From NCBI RefSeq assembly GCF_004208635.1, contig NZ_CP035806.1, positions 2,232,001-2,296,000 of the forward strand: a DNA stretch of 64,000 nt, in the 5' to 3' direction. Each line of letters opens with the position of its first letter. Positions within the stretch are counted from its first letter, which is position 1. The translations under genes and the position numbers were made by a program. Positions 1-10,662 of this stretch are shown here, one piece after another. Origin of the DNA: Leucobacter triazinivorans. Lineage in GTDB: Bacteria; Actinomycetota; Actinomycetes; Actinomycetales; Microbacteriaceae. The notes beneath the pieces were generated by a model, which worked only from the letters and a program-made list of their open reading frames with translations, searched no databases and had not been told where the DNA came from.

Positions 1-3000
1 GTGGGCGACATCGTGCTGCTCGAGCGTCTCGAGCGCGGTGACGAGTTCGCCGTGCACCTCTACGAGCCCGAGAAGCACGAGGGCGGCAAGAGGTACCTCA
101 CCGTCGCTTCGCGCCACGAGTACCCGTTGACGCAGGTGCTTCCGGTGCTCACGGATCTCGGTGTCGATGTGGTCGACGAGCGCCCCTACGTCGTCACGAT
201 CGCGGGCGACGGCACGAGGCACATCTCTGATTTCGGCCTCGTGGCCTCCGGCCCCGAGCTGTGGGACGACCCCGCGTGGGGCGCCGAACTGGAGGAGGCC
301 TTCCACGCGGTGTGGACCGGCGCGGCCGAGAGCGACCGCCTCAACGCACTGGTGCTGCTCGGCGGCCTCGATTGGCGCCGGATCGTGATCCTGCGCGCGA
401 TCAGCATGTATCTGCGGCAGATCGGATCGGCCTTCTCGGTGGAGTACATCGAGCAGGCGCTGATCGAGAATCCCGGCATCGCGGCGGATCTGGTGCGGCT
501 GTTCGAGGCGCGCTTCGATCCCGCGGTCGACACCGAGGGCGGCCGCGAGGGCGGAGACCGCGAGGGCGGAGACCGCGAGACCCGCACCGCCGAGCTCGGG
601 GCGTCGCTGCGCAGGGCGCTCGACGACGTGTCGAGCCTCGACCACGATCGCATCCTGCGCTCGATCATCGGCGTCATCGAGGCGACCTGGCGCACCAACT
701 TCTACCAGCCGGCCGCCGATGGCGGCGCGAAGCCGTGGGTGTCGATGAAGCTCGACTGCGCGCGCGTGCCCGGCCTGCCGAAGCCGCACCCCATGGCCGA
801 GGTCTGGGTCTACTCGCCCGAGGTCGAGGGTGTGCACCTGCGCTTCGGCAAGGTGGCCCGCGGCGGCCTGCGCTGGAGCGACCGGCGCGAGGACTTCCGC
901 ACCGAGGTACTGGGACTCGTCAAGGCGCAGATGGTGAAGAACGCGGTGATCGTGCCGACCGGCTCGAAGGGCGGATTCGTGGCGAAGCGGCTGCCGCCGC
1001 CCACCGACCGCGCCGTCTGGCTCGAGGCGGGCAAGGCCGCCTACCGCACCTTCATCCGGGGCCTGCTCGACGTGACCGACAACCGCGACGGCGGCGAGAT
1101 CCTGCCGCCCGAGCGAGTGGTGCGCCACGACGGCGACGACCCCTACCTCGTCGTCGCGGCCGACAAGGGCACCGCCTCGTTCTCGGACATCGCGAACGCC
1201 ATCTCCGAGGAGTACGGCTTCTGGCTGGGCGACGCCTTCGCGTCGGGCGGTTCGGCCGGGTACGACCACAAGGGCATGGGCATCACGGCCCGCGGCGCCT
1301 GGGAATCGGTCAAGCGGCACTTCCGCGAGCTGGGCCACGACACCCAGACGCAGGACTTCACCGCGGTCGGCATCGGCGACATGTCGGGCGACGTGTTCGG
1401 CAACGGCATGCTGCTCTCGGAGCACATCCGCCTCGTCGCCGCGTTCGACCACCGGCACGTCTTCGTCGATCCGGATCCCGACGCGGCCGCGTCGTTCGCC
1501 GAGCGCCGCAGGCTCTTCCAGCTGCCGGGGTCGTCGTGGGACGACTACGACCGCACGCTCATCTCGGCGGGCGGCGGGGTGTTCCCGCTGTCGGCGAAGT
1601 CGATCCCCGTGAGCCCCGAGATGGCCGCCGCGCTCGGGCTCGACGCTGCGACCGCGTCACTGACGCCGGCCGAGTTGAAACGGGCCGTGCTGCTGGCCCC
1701 GGTCGACCTGCTCTGGAACGGCGGCATCGGCACCTACATCAAGGCGAGCACCGAGACCAACGCCGAGATCGGAGACCGCGGCAACGACGCCATCCGCGTC
1801 GACGGCGACGAGCTGCGCGTGCGGGTGGTCGGCGAGGGCGGCAATCTCGGGGTCAGCCAGCGCGGCCGCATCGAGGCCGCGCTCTCGGGGGTGCGGATCA
1901 ACACCGACGCGATCGACAACTCGGCGGGCGTGGGCACCTCCGACCGCGAGGTGAACATCAAGATCCTGCTCGGCGCTGTGGAGCGCGACGGCCGGCTGGA
2001 CCGCGAGGCCCGCGACGAACTGCTGCGGTCGATGACCGACGAGGTGGCCGTGCAGGTGCTGCGCGACAACTACGAGCAGAACGTGCTCCTCGGCAACTCT
2101 CGGGAGAACGCCGCGGACATGCTGCCGTCGCACGAGCGGCTGATCGAGTGGCTCGAGAAGCGCGACGAGTTGGATCGCGAGCTCGAGTTCCTGCCGAGCA
2201 CGACCGAGATCCAGACGCGCATCGCCGAGGGGCGCGGGCTCACCCGCCCCGAGTTCGCGGTGCTCGTGGCCTACGCCAAGCTGGCGCTGAAGGCCGATCT
2301 CGCGGCCACCGACCTCGCCGACGATCCGTGGTTCGCGCGCACCCTGGCCGACTACTTCCCCGGCCCCATCCGCGAGCGCTACACCGAGGATCTCGCGTCG
2401 CACCCCCTGCGCTCCGAGATCATCGTCAACTCGGTCGTCAACTCGATGGTCAACCGGGGCGGCATCACGTTCGCGTACCGGGCCGCCGACGAGACCGGCG
2501 CGTCGAGTCGGCAGATCGCCCGCGCCTACGTCGTCGCGCGGGAGGTCTTCGACCTGCAGGGCTTCGTCGTCGCCGTCGAGGCGACCGACACGGTCGTGCC
2601 CGCCGCAGTGCAGACCGATCTCTATCTCACGTTCCGCCGGCTGCTCGACCGTGCCACGCGCTGGTTCGTGCACCACCGTGCCGGCACGATCGACATCGGT
2701 GCTGAGATCGAGCTGTTCCAGGAGCGCGTCGCGCGCCTCTCGGGAACGCTGGGCGAGTTGCTGCAGGGCGAGGAGCTGCAGCGCTTCCAGGCCCGCGTGG
2801 CCGAGCTCGAAGACGCGGGGGTGCCCGCCGCGCTCGCGCGCCGCGGTGCCGGGCTGCTGGCCTCGCTCCCGCTGCTCGACATCGTCGAGCAGTCGCGGGT
2901 GCGCGACTGGAGCCTCGACGAGGTGACCGAGGTGTACTTCGACCTCTCGTCCCGCATGCGGTTCGACGAGCTGCTGAGCGGGGTGACCGCCCTGCCGCAG

Positions 3001-3258
3001 GACGATCGCTGGGGGTCGATGGCGCGCGCCGCGATGCGCGACGACCTCTACGCCGTGATGATCGGGCTCACCGCATCGGTGCTCGAGCAGACCGAGGCGG
3101 GCGCGGCGGGCGAGCGCATCGACGCGTGGCTCGAGCAGGGGGCCGCGTCGGGCCGGCGCGTGCTCGAGGAGGCGCTCGACGCGGTGTGCTCGAATGCCGA
3201 CGCGGGTCTCGCGACGCTGTCGGTGGCGCTGCGGCGGCTGCGGTCGCTCGTGCGCTGA
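1..3258 (+). CDS. NAD-specific glutamate dehydrogenase, large type (5'-truncated by window edge)
   Basis: Oxidatively deaminates glutamate to 2-oxoglutarate with NAD, linking amino acid catabolism to the TCA cycle in the cytoplasm. The 1085 residues match the central and C-terminal parts of the very long bacterial GDHs (about 1600 residues), so about 500 N-terminal residues should lie left of the window and the GTG at base 1 is not a supported start. The catalytic core shows GGLRWSDRREDF (about residue 286), then VPTGSKGGF (about 317), the Gly/Lys-rich substrate region, and a dinucleotide region around VVGEGGNLGVSQRGRIE (about 608). A charged GGDRE-type tandem insertion (about residues 179-195) comes from a 15-bp coding repeat. 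The gene ends with TGA at 3256-3258, before a GC-rich repeat and the clpB promoter. Confidence 0.9.
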   Translation: MGDIVLLERLERGDEFAVHLYEPEKHEGGKRYLTVASRHEYPLTQVLPVLTDLGVDVVDERPYVVTIAGDGTRHISDFGLVASGPELWDDPAWGAELEEAFHAVWTGAAESDRLNALVLLGGLDWRRIVILRAISMYLRQIGSAFSVEYIEQALIENPGIAADLVRLFEARFDPAVDTEGGREGGDREGGDRETRTAELGASLRRALDDVSSLDHDRILRSIIGVIEATWRTNFYQPAADGGAKPWVSMKLDCARVPGLPKPHPMAEVWVYSPEVEGVHLRFGKVARGGLRWSDRREDFRTEVLGLVKAQMVKNAVIVPTGSKGGFVAKRLPPPTDRAVWLEAGKAAYRTFIRGLLDVTDNRDGGEILPPERVVRHDGDDPYLVVAADKGTASFSDIANAISEEYGFWLGDAFASGGSAGYDHKGMGITARGAWESVKRHFRELGHDTQTQDFTAVGIGDMSGDVFGNGMLLSEHIRLVAAFDHRHVFVDPDPDAAASFAERRRLFQLPGSSWDDYDRTLISAGGGVFPLSAKSIPVSPEMAAALGLDAATASLTPAELKRAVLLAPVDLLWNGGIGTYIKASTETNAEIGDRGNDAIRVDGDELRVRVVGEGGNLGVSQRGRIEAALSGVRINTDAIDNSAGVGTSDREVNIKILLGAVERDGRLDREARDELLRSMTDEVAVQVLRDNYEQNVLLGNSRENAADMLPSHERLIEWLEKRDELDRELEFLPSTTEIQTRIAEGRGLTRPEFAVLVAYAKLALKADLAATDLADDPWFARTLADYFPGPIRERYTEDLASHPLRSEIIVNSVVNSMVNRGGITFAYRAADETGASSRQIARAYVVAREVFDLQGFVVAVEATDTVVPAAVQTDLYLTFRRLLDRATRWFVHHRAGTIDIGAEIELFQERVARLSGTLGELLQGEELQRFQARVAELEDAGVPAALARRGAGLLASLPLLDIVEQSRVRDWSLDEVTEVYFDLSSRMRFDELLSGVTALPQDDRWGSMARAAMRDDLYAVMIGLTASVLEQTEAGAAGERIDAWLEQGAASGRRVLEEALDAVCSNADAGLATLSVALRRLRSLVR

Positions 3259-3287
3259 GCCGCGGCGCCGCCGCCCCCGCTGCGCCG

Positions 3288-3370
3288 CCGCTCCCGCTGC
3301 GCTGCCGCTCCCGCTGCGCTGCCGCTCCCGCTGCGCTGCCGCTCCGCCGCGCTGCCGCTCCGCCGCGCCG
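3288..3370. repeat. 17-bp GC-rich tandem repeat between gdh and clpB
   Basis: A unit of CCGCTCCCGCTGCGCTG occurs three times perfectly at 3288-3338 and continues as degenerate 15-16-bp units to about 3370. It lies between the dehydrogenase stop codon and the clpB HspR box. There is no A/T tail, so it is not a canonical terminator. It looks like slippage-prone low-complexity DNA. Confidence 0.8.
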
Positions 3371-3414
3371 TCCCCGGACACTACACCTAGCGCTGCGCGC
3401 CGCTTCGCGGTAAA

Positions 3415-3435
3415 CTTGAGTCATCATCACTCAAG
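3415..3435. promoter_or_regulatory. HAIR operator (HspR binding site) upstream of clpB
   Basis: CTTGAGT, seven bases, ACTCAAG: a perfect match to the actinobacterial HspR-associated inverted repeat. It overlaps the likely -10 (TAAACT, 3411-3416), so HspR bound here would block RNA polymerase. The same TAAACTTGAGT context recurs in front of dnaK at 53187. Confidence 0.93.
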
Positions 3436-3519
3436 TTTGAGTGTCGGGCCGGGAGGCGCCCTCGCCCCCGGCCCGCAGGATCGGCGGGGACGCACCCCGC
3501 CCGCAGTCGGAGGAGGACC

Positions 3520-5778
<2,259 letters not shown>

Positions 5779-5782
5779 TCCG

Positions 5783-5821
5783 GACGCCCCGTCCCGCGCG
5801 CATCTCGCGGGACGGGGCGTC
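5783..5821 (+). terminator. Strong hairpin after clpB
   Basis: GACGCCCCGTCCCGCG pairs perfectly with CGCGGGACGGGGCGTC across a 7-nt loop (16-bp stem), starting 5 nt after the clpB stop codon. There is no T-run, as is common in high-GC actinobacteria. Confidence 0.8.
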
Positions 5822-5966
5822 GTCGCATCCGCGGCGCCCCGGTTCCGGGCTCTGCCCCGGCTCCGGTCCCGGGGCAGGCCCCGGCTCCGCGCCGCACCCG
5901 CGCCCCCTCCCGCGCTGCTCCCGCCCCGCCCCTCGTCGTACGCCCTTCCCGTGCCCCACCCGCATT

Positions 5967-6021
5967 CGCGCGTCAGTTGATGTCACCAAAACAGCCGCGA
6001 GGCCGCAACTACTGGCGCGCG
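5967..6021 (+). repeat. 55-bp dispersed hairpin repeat, copy A
   Basis: The left arm CGCGCGTCAGTTGATG and right arm CAACTACTGGCGCGCG are nearly complementary (two mismatches plus a G-T pair). The asymmetric 23-nt centre carries TGTCACC and GAGGC. Copies B (39547-39601) and C (45331-45385) have the same length, orientation and flanking ATT/CTT. It lies between the clpB terminator and the next gene; the rest of the 5779-6173 stretch is GC-rich filler. Confidence 0.85.
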
Positions 6022-6124
6022 TAGCGCAGGGGCCACGGGAGGGGCGGGGGCGCCTGCGCGGAAGCGCTCGAGCCCGCCTCCGTGCCCCCGCGCAGAAAGA
6101 TCACAAAACGGTAACGAACTTCGC

Positions 6125-6130
6125 TATGCT
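6125..6130 (+). promoter_or_regulatory. Possible -10 element for the phosphodiesterase gene
   Basis: TATGCT in an unusually AT-rich patch (AAAACGGTAACGAACTTCG just upstream), 43 nt before the ATG. No good -35 is visible at 16-18 nt, so the call is tentative. Confidence 0.35.
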
Positions 6131-6173
6131 GTGAGGCACCGCGCGACGAAGCGCGGCGCGAGGAGGCTCCGGC

Positions 6174-7055
6174 ATGAGGGATGCGGCCACCGGTTGGGGG
6201 CGCGGTGCGCTGCGCACCGGGCTGCTCGCATGGACGCTCACGACCCTGCTGCTGGTGCTCTGGGGGGCCACCCCGCACGCGGCGGCCGCGAGCAGCATGC
6301 AGATGCACGGCGCCCTGCACCGCGACGGCGCGGTCGGCATCATCTCGCACCGCGGAGCCGCCGCGATCGCCCCGGAGAACACGCTCGCCGCCATGCGGGT
6401 CGCCATCGATCGGGGCGTCGAGTTCGTCGAGACGGATGTGCAGTTGACGGCCGACGGGGTGCCGATCCTCATGCACGATCCCACGCTCGACCGCACCACG
6501 AGCGGCAGCGGCCCCGTCGCACTCCGCAGCTTTGACGAGATCCGAGCGCTCGACGCCGGCAGCTGGTTCTCGCCCGAGTTCGCGGGCGAGGTCGTGCCCA
6601 CGCTCGAAGAGTTCCTCGACGCGCTCGAACCGTCGACCACGCGCGCGCTCGTCGAGCTGAAGGGGGAGTGGGCGATCGAGCAGCTGGAGGCCGTCACCGA
6701 GTTGCTGCGGTCGCGGTACATGGTCAATCGCGTGGCGCTGCAGTCCTTCGAGACGCCGACGCTGGAGGGTCTGCAGCAGGTGGCGCCCGAGTTCGCGCGC
6801 GTGCTGCTGACCCGGGAGTGGGACGAGGGCACCGTGCAGCAGGCGACGGAGCTGCAGGTCTCGGCCGTGGGTGCGCGCACCAAGCTGTACGACCGGCGCC
6901 CCGAGCTGCTGCAGCGACTGCGCGCCGTCGGCATCGGGTCGCTCGTCTACACACTGAACACCGAGAAGCGCTGGGACCAGGCGAGCCGGCGGGGCGTCGA
7001 CCTCGTCGTCACCGACGACCCGGTGCGGCTGGCCGTCTGGCGCGACGCGGCCTGA
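6174..7055 (+). CDS. Secreted glycerophosphodiester phosphodiesterase (GDPD/GlpQ family)
   Basis: Hydrolyses glycerophosphodiesters to glycerol-3-phosphate and an alcohol, scavenging carbon and phosphate outside the cytoplasm. Residues 1-40 form a signal peptide (hydrophobic LLAWTLTTLLLVLW, then PHAAAASS). The mature start SHRGAAAIAPENTLAAM contains the family's HRG and PENT motifs, followed by GVEFVETDVQLTADGVPILMHDP with the metal-binding E-x-D and the catalytic HD. The C-terminal GSLVYTLNTEKRWDQA matches the barrel end (usually V-W-T-V-N). At 293 residues the protein is full length. The ATG has a GAGGAGG Shine-Dalgarno 9 nt upstream. It is monocistronic, between the hairpin repeat and an aldo/keto reductase gene. 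Confidence 0.9.
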   Translation: MRDAATGWGRGALRTGLLAWTLTTLLLVLWGATPHAAAASSMQMHGALHRDGAVGIISHRGAAAIAPENTLAAMRVAIDRGVEFVETDVQLTADGVPILMHDPTLDRTTSGSGPVALRSFDEIRALDAGSWFSPEFAGEVVPTLEEFLDALEPSTTRALVELKGEWAIEQLEAVTELLRSRYMVNRVALQSFETPTLEGLQQVAPEFARVLLTREWDEGTVQQATELQVSAVGARTKLYDRRPELLQRLRAVGIGSLVYTLNTEKRWDQASRRGVDLVVTDDPVRLAVWRDAA

Positions 7056-7179
7056 CCGGCGCCCAACCGCGGCCCGACCGCGGCCCGCCGTCTCACAGCG
7101 TCACGCGGGCCGCAGGTCGCGGCGCGGCTGGTAGCGTCGGATCGGATCCGGCACCCCATTCCGAAGGAGCACTGCAGCG

Positions 7180-8145
7180 ATGAGCACACAGACACAGGCC
7201 CGCACCGTCATCGGCGACTCGGGGATCGAGATCGCGCCGCTCGCGCTCGGCGGCAACGTATTCGGCTGGACCGCCGATCGCGAGACCTCGTTCGCCGTGC
7301 TCGACGCCTTCGTCGCGGGCGGCGGAGACTTCGTCGACACTGCCGATGGCTACTCCCACTGGGTGCCGGGGAACTCCGGCGGCGAGTCCGAGACGATCAT
7401 CGGTCAGTGGCTCGCGTCGGGTCGGGATCGCGACGGCGTGGTCATCGCGACGAAGGTGTCGACGCACCCCGAGTTCACGGGGCTCGCAGCGGCGAACGTG
7501 CAGGCCGCCGCCGAGGCATCGCTGCGACGGCTGCAGACCGACCGGATCGACCTCTACTACGCCCACTTCGACGATGCGGAGGCCCCGCTCGAGCACACGG
7601 TGGCTGCCTTCTCCCGCCTCGTCGACGAGGGCAAGGTGCGCGCCATCGGCGTCTCCAATTACACGGCGGATCGCATCGCGGAGTGGTTCCGCATCGCGCG
7701 CGAGGGCGGCTACCACCTGCCCGTGGCCCTGCAGCCGCACTACAACCTCGTGGAGCGCGACTTCGAGACGAACGGTCTGCGCGAGGTCGCCGCGCAAGAG
7801 TCGCTCGCGGTGTTCCCCTACTACTCGCTGGCGAAGGGGTTCCTCGCCGGCAAGTACCGCGAGGCGGCCGACGCCACCGCTCCCGGCGCCAGCGCCCGCG
7901 CCGAGGGGGCGGCAGCCTACCTCGACGATCGCGGGCGCGCAGTGCTGGACGCCCTCGACGCGGTCGCGACGGCGCACGGCGCGCCCGTCGCATCGGTGGC
8001 GCTCGCCTGGCTGCGTCAGCAGCCCACGGTCGCGGCGCCCATCGCGAGCGCGCGCAATACCGAGCAGCTGCCCGCGCTGCTCGCGGCGCTGTCGCTCGAG
8101 CTCTCCCCGGAGGAGATCGCGGACCTCACCGCTGCGTCGGCGTAG
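7180..8145 (+). CDS. Aldo/keto reductase
   Basis: NADPH-dependent (beta/alpha)8-barrel carbonyl reductase of unknown substrate. All four catalytic residues are visible: Asp and Tyr in FVDTADGYSHW (about residues 51-57), Lys in VIATKVS, and His in DLYYAHFDD. The C-terminal coenzyme region has IASARNTEQL. The length (321) is normal for the YajO/Tas-like subgroup. GAAGGAG lies 9 nt before the ATG. No operon partner is evident: the gene downstream is on the other strand, so the substrate cannot be deduced from context. Confidence 0.9.
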   Translation: MSTQTQARTVIGDSGIEIAPLALGGNVFGWTADRETSFAVLDAFVAGGGDFVDTADGYSHWVPGNSGGESETIIGQWLASGRDRDGVVIATKVSTHPEFTGLAAANVQAAAEASLRRLQTDRIDLYYAHFDDAEAPLEHTVAAFSRLVDEGKVRAIGVSNYTADRIAEWFRIAREGGYHLPVALQPHYNLVERDFETNGLREVAAQESLAVFPYYSLAKGFLAGKYREAADATAPGASARAEGAAAYLDDRGRAVLDALDAVATAHGAPVASVALAWLRQQPTVAAPIASARNTEQLPALLAALSLELSPEEIADLTAASA

Positions 8146-8285
8146 GGGCACCCTCGCCGGGTGAGCGAGCGGAGCCCGGGGTGTCGACTCGCAGCGCTCG
8201 CCCAACCGGCGGTACGGGTCTGCTCCCGCTGATCAAGCAGAGGCGAAGCCGGAGTCGAAATCGAAACCCGGAGCGGCCACCGCGC

Positions 8286-9473
8286 TCACCCGCCGAGAGC
8301 GGCCGTGATGCGCTCGGGCGAGAGCGCCGCGTCGATCGCCAGCTGCGCAGCGCCGAGGATCGCGGCGTTCGCCGCGGCGCGCGACGGCGCGATCGTCAGG
8401 TGCTCGGTGGAGAGCGGGATCGAGCGGGCGTAGACCACCTCGCGCACTCCGGCCACCAGGTGCTCGGCCGCCTGCGCCATGGTGCCGCCGATCACGATGG
8501 TCGACGGGTTCATGAGACTGACGCAGGCGGTCAGCACCTCCCCGATATCGCGGCCGGCCTGCCGGATCGCCTGGATCGCCGCGACGTCGCCGCTCTTCGC
8601 GAGCGCGACGACCTCGCTCGGGCGCTCGATGCGTCGCTCCGGCGTGCTCAGCGCCCGCGCGAGGGCGCGGCCCGAGGCCACCGCCTCGATGCAGCCGCGG
8701 TTGCCGCAGGGGCACGGAGTGTCGGCGGCGCGGGCGAGGGCGACGTGCCCGATGTCGCCGGCCGCGCCGTGGGCCCCGCGGCGCAGGGTGCCGCCCGAGA
8801 TGACGCCGGCGCCGATGCCGCTGGCGACCTTCACGAAGATGAGATCGGTGACGCCGGGCCAGGAGGTGCTCAGCTCGCCCAGCGCCATGATGTTGACGTC
8901 GTTGTCGACGAGCACGGGGGCATCGATCTCGGCCCGGATCGCGGCGGGGATGTCGAAGCGGTCCCACCCGGGCATGATGGGCGGGTTGATCGGCCGGCCG
9001 GTGGAGAACTCCACGGGGCCGGGCACCCCGATCCCGATGCCGGCGACGTGGTCCGCCGTGTACCCGAGATCGGGCAGCAGGGTCTGCGCGGCGCGCAGGA
9101 TCCACGTCATCGCCGCCTCGGGCCCCTCGGCGATGTCGCGCGGGGAGGAGACCTCCGCGAGCAGTTCGCCGTCGAGATCGGTGACCGCGACACGGGCGTG
9201 CAGCGCACCGAGGTCGGCGGCCAGCACGACCCGCGCGCGGGGGTTGAAGGCGATCTGCGAGGACGGGCGGCCGCCGGTGGACGCCGCGTCCTCGACCGGG
9301 GCGATGAGGCCCAGGTCGAGCAGCTGATCGATGCGCTGGGTGATCGTGGGGCGGGAGAGCCCGGTGATCTGCGCGAGCTTCGCCCGCGTGCGGGGCCGCC
9401 CGTCCCTCAGGAGCTGCAGGAGCCCGCCCGCCGTGGAGATCGCGGAGCCGTTCACCGGATGGGGCAGAGTCAC
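8286..9473 (-). CDS. ROK-family transcriptional repressor of the adjacent sugar locus
   Basis: 395 residues. The N-terminal winged helix (about 10-70, [29 protein letters not shown]) precedes a ROK sugar-kinase-like fold with [18 protein letters not shown] and the zinc-binding signature [11 protein letters not shown] (about residue 258). Such proteins (NagC, Mlc, XylR types) bind a sugar or sugar phosphate and leave the operator. It is transcribed divergently from the dehydrogenase/ABC transporter operon, so autoregulation plus repression of that operon is the natural inference. The GTG start at 9473 has no Shine-Dalgarno; TTTACT lies six bases upstream, so the mRNA may be leaderless. Confidence 0.88.
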   Translation of the reverse strand: MTLPHPVNGSAISTAGGLLQLLRDGRPRTRAKLAQITGLSRPTITQRIDQLLDLGLIAPVEDAASTGGRPSSQIAFNPRARVVLAADLGALHARVAVTDLDGELLAEVSSPRDIAEGPEAAMTWILRAAQTLLPDLGYTADHVAGIGIGVPGPVEFSTGRPINPPIMPGWDRFDIPAAIRAEIDAPVLVDNDVNIMALGELSTSWPGVTDLIFVKVASGIGAGVISGGTLRRGAHGAAGDIGHVALARAADTPCPCGNRGCIEAVASGRALARALSTPERRIERPSEVVALAKSGDVAAIQAIRQAGRDIGEVLTACVSLMNPSTIVIGGTMAQAAEHLVAGVREVVYARSIPLSTEHLTIAPSRAAANAAILGAAQLAIDAALSPERITAALGG

Positions 9474-9499
9474 ACTTTCAGTAAATCACAGATGAAAGT
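9474..9499. promoter_or_regulatory. Candidate ROK operator
   Basis: ACTTTCA, 12 bases, TGAAAGT: a perfect 7-bp inverted repeat in an AT-rich 94-bp divergent region. It touches the ROK start codon and covers the proposed -10 (RC of 9480-9485). The centre-to-centre geometry suits a winged-helix dimer. This is inferred from position and symmetry. Confidence 0.55.
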
Positions 9500-9530
9500 T
9501 GATAACAGTTTGATCACTTATGAAAACAGA

Positions 9531-9561
9531 TTGACAAAAGTAGGGTGGCCGGGAACAGAAT
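9531..9561 (+). promoter_or_regulatory. Promoter of the sugar operon
   Basis: A perfect -35 TTGACA (9531-9536) and a CAGAAT -10 (9556-9561) are separated by 19 bp. The ATG at 9568 lies six bases after the -10, giving a leaderless transcript. Confidence 0.6.
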
Positions 9562-9567
9562 AGACAC

Positions 9568-10662
9568 ATGCAGACGACGTTGTCTCGCCGCCCCATGCAG
9601 GTCGGCATGCTCGGAGCCGGGTTCATGGCGCGCACCCACACGGCCGCGGCCCGTGCCGCCGGAGCAGAGCTCGCGGCCATCGCCTCGTCGTCCCCGGTGC
9701 GCGCCGCCGACGCGGCGGCGGTGCTCGGATACGCGCGGGCCGTGCCCGCGGACGAGCTGCTCGCCCAGGGGCTGCCCGTGGTGCACGTGTGCACCCCCAA
9801 CCAGAGCCACGTCGAGTACGCGCGCGCCGCACTGCGCGCCGGCTCCGACGTCATCTGCGAGAAGCCCCTCGCGACGAGCGGGGCCGAGGCCCGGCGGCTG
9901 GCGGAGGAGGCCGAGGCGGCCGGGCGCTTCGGAGCGGTCCCGTTCGTCTACCGGTACCACCCGATGGTGCGGGAGGCCCGCGCTCGGATCGCCGCGGGCG
10001 AGGCGGGAGCGGTGCTCACGATCGCGGGGCTCTACCTCCAGGACTGGCTGCTCGACCCCGACGACGACAACTGGCGCGTGGGGGCCGGATCGGGCGGCCC
10101 GTCGCGCGCATTCGCCGACATCGGCTCCCACCTCGTGGATCTCGTGGAGTTCGTGAGCGGCGACCGCATCACCCGCCTCGTCGCGACCACGCGCACCGTG
10201 CACCCCGAGCGCGCAGGGCAGCCCGTCGACACCGAGGACGCCGTCGCGCTGACGCTCGAGCTCGCGGGCGGCGGCATCGGTGCGCTGCTCGTCTCGCAGG
10301 TCGCCCCCGGCCGGAAGAACGGCCTCGTGCTCGAGGTCGCCGGCTCACGGGAGAGCCTGCGCTTCGAGCAGGAGGATCCCGAGCGCCTCTGGGTGGGCCG
10401 GCGCGGCCACTCCGTGCTGCTCCGCCGGGACCCCGAAACACTCGCGGCCGACGCGGCGCGCCTCTCGCCCCTCCCCGCTGGGCATCCGCAGGGATACCAG
10501 GACGCGTTCAACGCCTTCGTCGCCGACGCCTACGCCGTCGCCGCCGGCGAGCGCCGCGAGGGGGTGCCGACCTTCGCCGACGGGGCGAGGGCGGCCGGGA
10601 TCACCGACGCCGTGCTCGAATCGGCTCGCACCGGCGGCTGGGCGGAGGTGAGCGACGCATGA
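9568..10662 (+). CDS. Gfo/Idh/MocA-family NAD(P)-dependent sugar dehydrogenase
   Basis: Oxidises or reduces a sugar or cyclitol (family examples: glucose-fructose oxidoreductase, inositol dehydrogenase). 364 residues: the Rossmann domain begins VGMLGAGFMARTH, then HVCTPNQSHVEYA and the family signature CEKPLATS (Lys in EKP, about residue 107). The C-terminal substrate domain holds DIGSHLVDLVEF with the catalytic Asp/His pair. The ATG at 9568 is chosen because the promoter implies leaderless initiation; an internal ATG at 9595 has no Shine-Dalgarno. First gene of an operon with an RbsABC-type transporter, so the substrate is probably the imported sugar. Its TGA overlaps the next ATG (ATGA). 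Confidence 0.88.
   Translation: MQTTLSRRPMQVGMLGAGFMARTHTAAARAAGAELAAIASSSPVRAADAAAVLGYARAVPADELLAQGLPVVHVCTPNQSHVEYARAALRAGSDVICEKPLATSGAEARRLAEEAEAAGRFGAVPFVYRYHPMVREARARIAAGEAGAVLTIAGLYLQDWLLDPDDDNWRVGAGSGGPSRAFADIGSHLVDLVEFVSGDRITRLVATTRTVHPERAGQPVDTEDAVALTLELAGGGIGALLVSQVAPGRKNGLVLEVAGSRESLRFEQEDPERLWVGRRGHSVLLRRDPETLAADAARLSPLPAGHPQGYQDAFNAFVADAYAVAAGERREGVPTFADGARAAGITDAVLESARTGGWAEVSDA

Noticed and set aside
1657..3381. Long minus-strand open frame opposite the glutamate dehydrogenase and similar long antisense frames (for example 42261-44642 and 53295-55256)
   Set aside because: They are third-position GC shadows of strongly conserved genes, with His/Arg/Gly-rich translations lacking any recognisable domain.
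3259..3414. A small gene between gdh and clpB
   Set aside because: Open frames there consist only of translated 15-17-bp tandem repeats with Arg/Ala/Pro content.
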